From CAZVED01 sp964626205 (GTDB lineage Bacteria > Patescibacteriota > Patescibacteriia > SG8-24), in assembly GCA_964626205.1 (NCBI GenBank), contig CAZVED010000020.1, positions 1 through 17,519 of the forward strand: a stretch of DNA of 17,519 nt, given 5' to 3'. Every line of letters begins with the position of its first letter. Positions within the stretch are counted from its first letter, which is position 1. The notes beneath the pieces were generated by a model. The model saw only the letters and a program-made list of their open reading frames with translations, had not been told where the DNA came from and did not search any database. Position numbers and translations under genes: made by a program. Shown in pieces: positions 12,701 to 17,519 of this stretch.

Positions 12701-15700
12701 AGTCGACGCCTCCGAGGCTGCGGTAGGAATACACATGGGAACCCGCATCGCAGCGATAGACCTGCCGCGAAGCGTCCCAACAGCTATCCGTATCGAACGC
12801 ACCCGTACCACCGCACCATGCATGCGCGTTGACCGGATCTGATGGCGGAGTGAATCCGACGGACTGACCGAACGTCGACACCCAAGACTCCCACGCACTC
12901 GTCGTCCTTGCACGAAGGAAGGTTCCCGATTCGAGCTGCGGATACACCCCGTCTGCAAGCAATGTGTCACGCATGGTGTGCATATCACCCCAGCGGGTCA
13001 CGTCGCGGACGAGCTTGCTCTTCGGCGTGACGCAGCGCAGAACGTCACGGTAATCCGGATCCGCAGCATAGAAATCATCCGACAAAGGTTCTCCTGTCGT
13101 CGGGTTCCTCCAGCAATCCGTGTCGCTCTGGCAAGCAACCGGACTTCCTGTCGCGGTGCCGTACTGCGACGACGACGCGTCGAACAACGCCTGCTGACCG
13201 TCCATGGTACAGGTTCCAAGGTCGCGAACATTCGTGTTGAGGTCGAAGTTTCGGAGCAATTGGTTGTAGATGGCGACCGTTTCCGGCTTAGCGCCATCGC
13301 TGTACGACAGCACGTTCACGTTCGTGAAGATACCGACACCGGGAACGAGCGCGGCGGAATTGACGTATGTCGTCCTGCCCTCCTGCAATGCGGCATACCC
13401 GTCCACGACGGTCGCGCCCGGGTTGCCAAGGAAGCCCTGCTGCCGATACCAATCGCTAACCGAACGATGCTGAGGATTCGTCGCGATACGCAAACCGATG
13501 GCATCGCTGTTGCCCATGTTCGCGAACGGGAAGAGATACTCGCGCAAGATGTTTCCGCCCGGCTCCACGAAAATCATCTCCTCTTTGAGTGCAGGGAGCG
13601 GTATATGCGAATCGCCCGCACCGGCATCACGGCAGTAGTAGAACGAAACGTTCGTCGCCGGATCATAGAACGGCGACCAATACGGCCCGGCGGTATCACA
13701 GGTAGCGTTCGGGTCCCATGGCATCTCTGGACGCGGACGCAGGGTGCCGTTCACGTTCTCACAGGTACGGCGTGCAGGCCATGGATTGCGGCAGAGCAGC
13801 ACGGTAACGTCGGATGTTCCGCCGACGGAGGTCTTATTGACCCTGTTCTCTGTGATATCCGCGCTAACACGAACCACCGCCTCACCGTCTGCAGGGAAAC
13901 CCGTACCTGTCCGACGAACGGATACCTGTGCAGCCTGCGTCTGACCGGCCTTCTCGGCGCATGCGGGTTCAGTCGCTGCTGTCTCTCCCGGCTCGCAAAC
14001 GCGGTTCCGGAGCCCCGGTGCCGGTTTCGGATCTGGAATCGCCGCAAGGTCAATGGCACAATCCGATGATGTCGTGGCCTCTCCTGCTTCGCAGAACCCG
14101 TTCACTTCGATAGGCGCAGCCGTCGGTGCCGCGACTTCGATGACCGACATACCCGGCTGAGCATCCCAGTTCCACTTGAACGAGTACTCCGGTGTCGTGC
14201 CAATCGGCGCGTCCGACACGCGCCCGAACGGATGTGCGCTAGCGACGAACGCGTGGTCGCCGTCAGTGGCATCAAGCAAGGAGTCGGGGCCACCGAAATC
14301 TTCGGCGACCGTAAAGAGGTGTTTCGACGGAGCGACAGAAACGCTCCCGATACGGCAGATTTCGTCGCCAGTGCGGAAATGCGTGCTGAAGCTGTCGCGC
14401 ATAGGTGCTCCAGTTGCGGAACGAACACCTTCATCTCCCCCGTTGATGCCGACCTGAATCCATGACCCCGCTGGCAAAGATGCCGAAGGTGACCAGGTAA
14501 CGACGTTCTGCGCCACCGTCACCGTTCCCTTTACCAAGCAGAAACGCTCATCGTTACCAGGGTACTCCGGAACCGCCTGTGCTGACGCGTCACGGACGAA
14601 GATCGATCGGAAGAACGATGCGACCGCGTCCCATGCCCGTCGCCACAGCGGCTTTGCGGCATCCTCGAGCGCTAGGCCGCTTCCGCTAAACAACATCGGC
14701 ATCACGCCATCCGAACACTCCGTATCGTCCGCCACTGCAACACCGACATACAGGTGTTCTGCCATGGATGTTTGCGCCATGGCCTGATTGAACGTCAAAC
14801 GGACCTGCGTGTTACGGCAGACATCACGGGAATTAGAGAACGGAACCGGTGGTGGTACCTCAAGCACTTCCGGAGCAGGAGCACAGCATCCTGCCGCGTT
14901 GCACGACAGCGAGAAGGTAGCGAGTCCGTCACAGGCAATGGAGCCAATTGCGCCGCACGTACACGACAACGTGACACGTGCAGTGCCAGCGTTCTGATCG
15001 TCGATGGTACTGAGATCGGCTGTAAGCGTCGTGACGGTTCCCGTAGAGCCTGGCGGAGGAGGAAGAACGCCTCCCTGATACGCCTGGTAGGCGTCAATGC
15101 GAAGATCAGGAGCAGCAATACCCGGTCCATCGCAAGCAAGAGCTTCACCTGTACCGAGGAAACCGTCACCGCAGAATGATGGTTCCGCGTGGAGATGGGA
15201 TGAGCCAGCGAGTACGCAGCGGTCCGTGCACCCTTCCGCGACCTGACCATTCCCGAGATCGCAGCCAGGATGTTCACCGCGATCATCGTCGCCGTTACCA
15301 CAACAGCCAGCTCCGCCAGTAACGGAACACTTCGGTGTACCAAGCAAGACACAGCGATTCACATCGCAGCCATTGGCACTGGGACCACCTTCACCTTCAC
15401 AAATTTCCTCCTCCCCCGTCTCCCAGATGCCGTTTCCGCAGTAATTCACGCACGGCGCGCTCGATCCCAGCGAACAAGCTGGTCGCGACCCTTCGAGCAA
15501 ACACTCCCTACTGCAGCCGTCACCATTTGCCGTATTACCGTCATCGCATGCTTCGCCATCACCGATGAGCCCGTCGCCACAGCGAGAATTTTCCGCGCTG
15601 CCGGACCCGAGCAGCAAGCAGCCACCCGCACCCGGGGTTGGCGCAAGGCATCCTTGCGGGAAGACACCGTCCACACTGTCGCATTCCTCCCCGTCATCGA

Positions 15701-17519
15701 CAGAACCGTTACCACACGTACCATTATCACCGACCCCGAACGTCCCCGTCCATAAACATGTCGTCGGTGAACATCCGTCCGGGAAAGAAGTACCTCTCCG
15801 CTCGCATGCCTCGCCACGCTCAAGCTGACCGTTTCCGCATTGCGGACGCGCAGTCTGCGAACCGATGAGGCGGCAGTCTGCTGAACATCCGGCCGGCGGC
15901 GACACTTGCGTATCAAGCGTCGCTGGCGATTCCGCATATCCCCCCAAGCCAGAAGCAAGGAAACCGTTAAGCCACTCTTCGACGAAGAAGTACGGAGAAG
16001 ATGAAAGTGTCGAATCGACGGCGCGCGTCCATGACCAATCCTCCGCGTCCGCATTGAGGCGCTGACCGGATGGTACGCAGGAATCCGGAGGACCAAACGG
16101 GGTCGCAAGGAAGTCCTGGCGCTGCATGATGTATGACAAACGAACAGATGATGGTTCGATGACGGAGCGGAACGGTCGGCACGCGGAACCGTCCGCTTTC
16201 GTGCGGAACGTCCACGCATATGTTTGACCCTCATTAAGACCGGTCAACGGCACGCCGCTCGCGCTCTGAATGCCACCATCCCCTCCTTGCAGAATGACCT
16301 TGTAGTATGACGACGGCTGCAGGTTCGCCATTGTCCCGAGGCGGAAGCCGGTCGCGGCGACGCCCTGCGTCACATTCACATATTCGATATCTGCGATAAC
16401 GGGAGCTTGCGTGTCCGCGTACGGAGCGTTACAGCTCGCGTTCCGACAGCGGAACACATCGATGGTCGCAGTAGTCAACGTGGAGCGGTCCATGGCAACG
16501 TTGAAATTCGCGCCGATCTGCGCGTTGACGCAGGCTTCGTCGCAAGCCGGGAAATACTCGGTGACGACCGGGTCCGTGAACGCCACCGTCACATTGGATG
16601 AACCGCCGCGCCACGCGGTGCCACTCCCTGTCGCGCGCGCCTCCGCCGTCAGTGCAACCGTTCTTCCTGCAGGCGTCTCACGCTCCGCAGTAATGCCGAA
16701 GTGCTGCATGGCCGAGCATAAACCGGCTGTCGGGGACGGCAGCGTAAGAATCGTCGGATCCGCAGTTGTCCAGCGGACATCGTACTGAGGAATGCCGGCG
16801 ACCGCGCACGCCAACGGGTTGCAGTTCGCGGCACGGAACATCGAACGGAAACCGGCCGGGCTACCGACAGCCGAGACAGGAAGACCGTCATGGTCGATGG
16901 TATACCTTGCTGGAAGAACGCTCACGACAGAAAGCTCGCAGGCTTCTCCGCTATTGCGAGTACGGAATGTATACGAATAGTTTCCACCCTGGACGCGATC
17001 ATTGTCGCCGTCCAAGTACTGACCACCATTCAAAGACTGGATGCCGCGCGATGCCGCTGGGTCAGACACGAGCGTCACGCGATACCACGTATTTTGTGCA
17101 AATCCGGATGTCGGTGTCGCGAAGAGTACCGAACCGCCATCCTCTAACGAAGTGACCTCACGCACCGCGGTGACCACGGAGCCGCCGGAACAGTCCGCGA
17201 CCTCTCCCGTACCGCAAGAGATAATAACGAACGTCTCGTCGTTCACTGTGGTCGGGTTGATGAGGCGCGAAATCTCGATATCGACTATGCCGTTCACACA
17301 TGCGTCCGTCGCGCCCCGCGCAGGAGACGGACTCTGGAGTGCGGTCGCGGAACACGTCAGCCGCTCGACGACGCGTGGCAAAGACGGAAGCGTTTCCGTG
17401 CTGAACACGAATCCGTACGCACTCGTGAGTGACGGTGGCGCGCAGCTCGTGCGACAGACGCCATCAAAGCAGCACTGCGTTCCTTCTCCGCAGACGGAAG
17501 CTGTGTCGAGACAGCTCGC
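9789..17519 (-). CDS. Giant cysteine-rich modular surface protein, partial (N-terminus outside the window), at least 2576 aa
   Basis: The reading frame is open to the window edge; the first visible residues include CLDTASVCGEG and CCFDGVCRTSC, so the GTG at 17408 is not the real start. Modules from N to C, by position: SbsA-like Ig plus a second Ig (17400-16575); the same pair again (16575-15850); six DUF4215-type cysteine repeats (15850-15115); an Ig-like linker; a third SbsA-like pair (14860-13770); a domain with FPFANMGNSDAIGLRI (13745-13210); a pseudopilin-like domain (13020-12680); C..W..C repeats (12680-12405); seven more DUF4215-type repeats (12405-11220); a MopE-like motif (11056-10890); a vWA domain with DVSGS (10890-10460); and a Cys-rich tail ending CASDCGPQ. 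No C-terminal anchor, LPXTG or membrane helix is seen. It is most likely exported and disulfide-stabilised, acting in adhesion or in the cell coat. No catalytic domain is recognised. Confidence 0.9.
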   Translation of the reverse strand, partial: ASCLDTASVCGEGTQCCFDGVCRTSCAPPSLTSAYGFVFSTETLPSLPRVVERLTCSATALQSPSPARGATDACVNGIVDIEISRLINPTTVNDETFVIISCGTGEVADCSGGSVVTAVREVTSLEDGGSVLFATPTSGFAQNTWYRVTLVSDPAASRGIQSLNGGQYLDGDNDRVQGGNYSYTFRTRNSGEACELSVVSVLPARYTIDHDGLPVSAVGSPAGFRSMFRAANCNPLACAVAGIPQYDVRWTTADPTILTLPSPTAGLCSAMQHFGITAERETPAGRTVALTAEARATGSGTAWRGGSSNVTVAFTDPVVTEYFPACDEACVNAQIGANFNVAMDRSTLTTATIDVFRCRNASCNAPYADTQAPVIADIEYVNVTQGVAATGFRLGTMANLQPSSYYKVILQGGDGGIQSASGVPLTGLNEGQTYAWTFRTKADGSACRPFRSVIEPSSVRLSYIMQRQDFLATPFGPPDSCVPSGQRLNADAEDWSWTRAVDSTLSSSPYFFVEEWLNGFLASGLGGYAESPATLDTQVSPPAGCSADCRLIGSQTARPQCGNGQLERGEACERRGTSFPDGCSPTTCLWTGTFGVGDNGTCGNGSVDDGEECDSVDGVFPQGCLAPTPGAGGCLLLGSGSAENSRCGDGLIGDGEACDDGNTANGDGCSRECLLEGSRPACSLGSSAPCVNYCGNGIWETGEEEICEGEGGPSANGCDVNRCVLLGTPKCSVTGGAGCCGNGDDDRGEHPGCDLGNGQVAEGCTDRCVLAGSSHLHAEPSFCGDGFLGTGEALACDGPGIAAPDLRIDAYQAYQGGVLPPPPGSTGTVTTLTADLSTIDDQNAGTARVTLSCTCGAIGSIACDGLATFSLSCNAAGCCAPAPEVLEVPPPVPFSNSRDVCRNTQVRLTFNQAMAQTSMAEHLYVGVAVADDTECSDGVMPMLFSGSGLALEDAAKPLWRRAWDAVASFFRSIFVRDASAQAVPEYPGNDERFCLVKGTVTVAQNVVTWSPSASLPAGSWIQVGINGGDEGVRSATGAPMRDSFSTHFRTGDEICRIGSVSVAPSKHLFTVAEDFGGPDSLLDATDGDHAFVASAHPFGRVSDAPIGTTPEYSFKWNWDAQPGMSVIEVAAPTAAPIEVNGFCEAGEATTSSDCAIDLAAIPDPKPAPGLRNRVCEPGETAATEPACAEKAGQTQAAQVSVRRTGTGFPADGEAVVRVSADITENRVNKTSVGGTSDVTVLLCRNPWPARRTCENVNGTLRPRPEMPWDPNATCDTAGPYWSPFYDPATNVSFYYCRDAGAGDSHIPLPALKEEMIFVEPGGNILREYLFPFANMGNSDAIGLRIATNPQHRSVSDWYRQQGFLGNPGATVVDGYAALQEGRTTYVNSAALVPGVGIFTNVNVLSYSDGAKPETVAIYNQLLRNFDLNTNVRDLGTCTMDGQQALFDASSSQYGTATGSPVACQSDTDCWRNPTTGEPLSDDFYAADPDYRDVLRCVTPKSKLVRDVTRWGDMHTMRDTLLADGVYPQLESGTFLRARTTSAWESWVSTFGQSVGFTPPSDPVNAHAWCGGTGAFDTDSCWDASRQVYRCDAGSHVYSYRSLGGVDFSVAMDFETDCAAYRTRGVCDRFDATCAWSGTTCVARAVWGGPAPATCPEFRDAASCTAALGGACAWDTGAGFCTYRQGRALLGGVAPGMSQCRSGADIGAAGECGDGIVNDGEACEPGVALAPVSCPGSGGRPGVRQDTCSTSCTIVLGACQAGVCGDGVIQAPERCDDGSLNGTYGRCERGCGLTQECQDDPTCTGIGASCGDGTIQPGESCDCGQFNGSYIRNGFLQTPGGAACGTPSATSGTPRAGCAWDCRGPGPRCGDGIVNGNEQCDGETQTSRGYCVVDPRVGVQSPCETSADCPSGISCGGFPVEPERTNIRTCNTQAAGALSCTWGSWQVTAPGQCGNGIRETGEECDDGAEDTRYGDAGACVIDIGRRECRANVCGDGYLNVAGGEECDAGGQNGVRCSPEYGRDCNYCSSSCKVATILGGFCGDGLVNGIEQCEPGVAQTPGNTWICRDTRQQYRSWGRLRGQASCDPTSCRFVCTLPDTNVCHNVGSNFDRDPSSTTSNPQDLLRNWSTDMFSQWYAQDFVGGISTLNFSGALADQCDYDKDGDGVPDEADCNMFDGTTHQAYSYGSINIPAAPEICDGIDNDCNSKVDDSEPVDVVFAVDVSGSMDTMIKAISDALGTFAAGYTSTSHRFGLVTIGSSEVDAFEPNLETGIIVQNLGTAVELREGLDLLWSYESGTSGDTRVTPAYSRGVEISTDVLTSLAAGRTQIAWRSNVAKKYIVMVTDTFAQSAWCGLLGETGERELSRCDLNQIVELGVVPDLCTLGTTEMLCNEQPNCSGRVACQAIPNCSWQNNTCVKVGTAQAAVTPEILAERLATSAARNCTLPGCHLRGGGITVFAMTPRATANCNLGNATDCNNRSGCGWVNGACLDDIRACTGGNNNSGWVRNIWRGIVGTENWMCAEDEDAPIASQYVTRIQDGAFRDVCIPPPGTPYCGDRTCHPSFGENSENCASDCGPQ
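11220..12405 (-). repeat. Second cluster of Myxococcus-type cysteine-rich (DUF4215-like) protein repeats
   Basis: Seven units, each opening with CG[DN]G followed by a GE.C or NEQC type core, occur in tandem within the giant protein (for example CGDGIVNDGEACEPG, CGDGVIQAPERCDDG, CGDGLVNGIEQCEPG). Unit length is irregular because loops of different size are inserted between conserved cysteines. The repeat is at protein level; the DNA copies have diverged. Confidence 0.8.
15115..15850 (-). repeat. First cluster of Myxococcus-type cysteine-rich (DUF4215-like) protein repeats
   Basis: Six units lie in tandem. The third is a near-perfect family member (CGDGLIGDGEACDDGN followed by GDGCSREC). Others are degenerate, such as CGNGDDDRGEHPGCD. 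In this protein they are interposed between the second and third SbsA-like Ig pairs. Confidence 0.8.

Noticed and set aside
11823..12842. Plus-strand open frame (339 codons) inside the giant gene
   Set aside because: It is an antisense shadow of the cysteine-repeat region; Thr/Arg/Ala-rich, without motif or ribosome binding site.
11220..15850. CRISPR-like or DNA tandem repeats
   Set aside because: Recurring short strings come from conserved CGDG...GE codons in protein repeats. Spacing is irregular and the DNA copies differ, so there is no repeat-spacer structure.
17406..17408. GTG as the start codon of the giant protein
   Set aside because: The same frame continues upstream to the window edge with a cysteine-rich module (CCFDGVCRTSC), so the GTG is an internal valine.
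1..17519. Alternative genetic code (TGA as Gly) as in Gracilibacteria
   Set aside because: TGA ends nrdR and ybeY exactly where those families end, and no conserved glycine is encoded by TGA.
1..17519. Mobile elements, integrases, transposases or attachment sites near the tRNA
   Set aside because: No such coding sequence, terminal inverted repeat or duplicated tRNA end was seen in the window.

Overview
The window looks like a chromosomal piece of a Candidate Phyla Radiation (Patescibacteria) bacterium, probably of the Parcubacteria branch. The evidence is the short single-copy housekeeping genes, tight gene packing, a very large cysteine-rich modular surface protein, and small single-pass membrane proteins with an acidic MFDKG...IFAETE-type start followed by thrombospondin-3-like calcium motifs. 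TGA acts as a normal stop (nrdR, ybeY), so the TGA-to-Gly code of Gracilibacteria/Absconditabacteria is excluded. GC content is fairly high, which is why several long antisense frames are open without being genes. The taxonomic placement is inference.

Layout. Positions 1-43 are the 3' half of a tRNA-Asp(GTC), followed by a hairpin terminator shared with a convergent EVE-domain gene (58-480, minus). Two plus-strand genes of unknown function follow (614-1045 and 1189-1992), each with a recognisable promoter and terminator. The first also has a strong leader hairpin that reaches into its ribosome binding site. Everything from 2034 to the right edge is on the minus strand. Read in the direction of transcription it is: a giant surface protein (9789 to beyond 17519), two single-pass membrane proteins (9086-9745, 7884-9086), ybeY, dgkA, ftsA, a terminator, ftsZ with its own promoter, nrdR, pyk, and a small lipoprotein gene.

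How the genes may work together. The block 9745 to 5822 is tightly coupled: one-base overlap, 4-base gap, ATGA overlap, then an 11-base overlap. Two envelope proteins of unknown function, a 16S rRNA maturation endonuclease (YbeY), a lipid kinase (DgkA-type) and the divisome anchor FtsA are therefore probably made from one transcript, with FtsZ next door under its own control. The two membrane proteins share module types with the giant protein just upstream (short CGN..CE.GE cysteine motifs, D.D.DG calcium loops), so the three may form one cell-surface assembly.

The giant protein is the most unusual object here. At least 2576 residues are visible and its N-terminus lies outside the window. In order it carries SbsA-like Ig modules repeated about three times, two clusters of Myxococcus-type cysteine-rich (DUF4215-like) repeats, a segment resembling a type II secretion/type IV pseudopilin globular domain without the usual N-terminal helix, a MopE-like metal-binding motif, a von Willebrand A domain with a DVSGS MIDAS motif, and a cysteine-rich tail.
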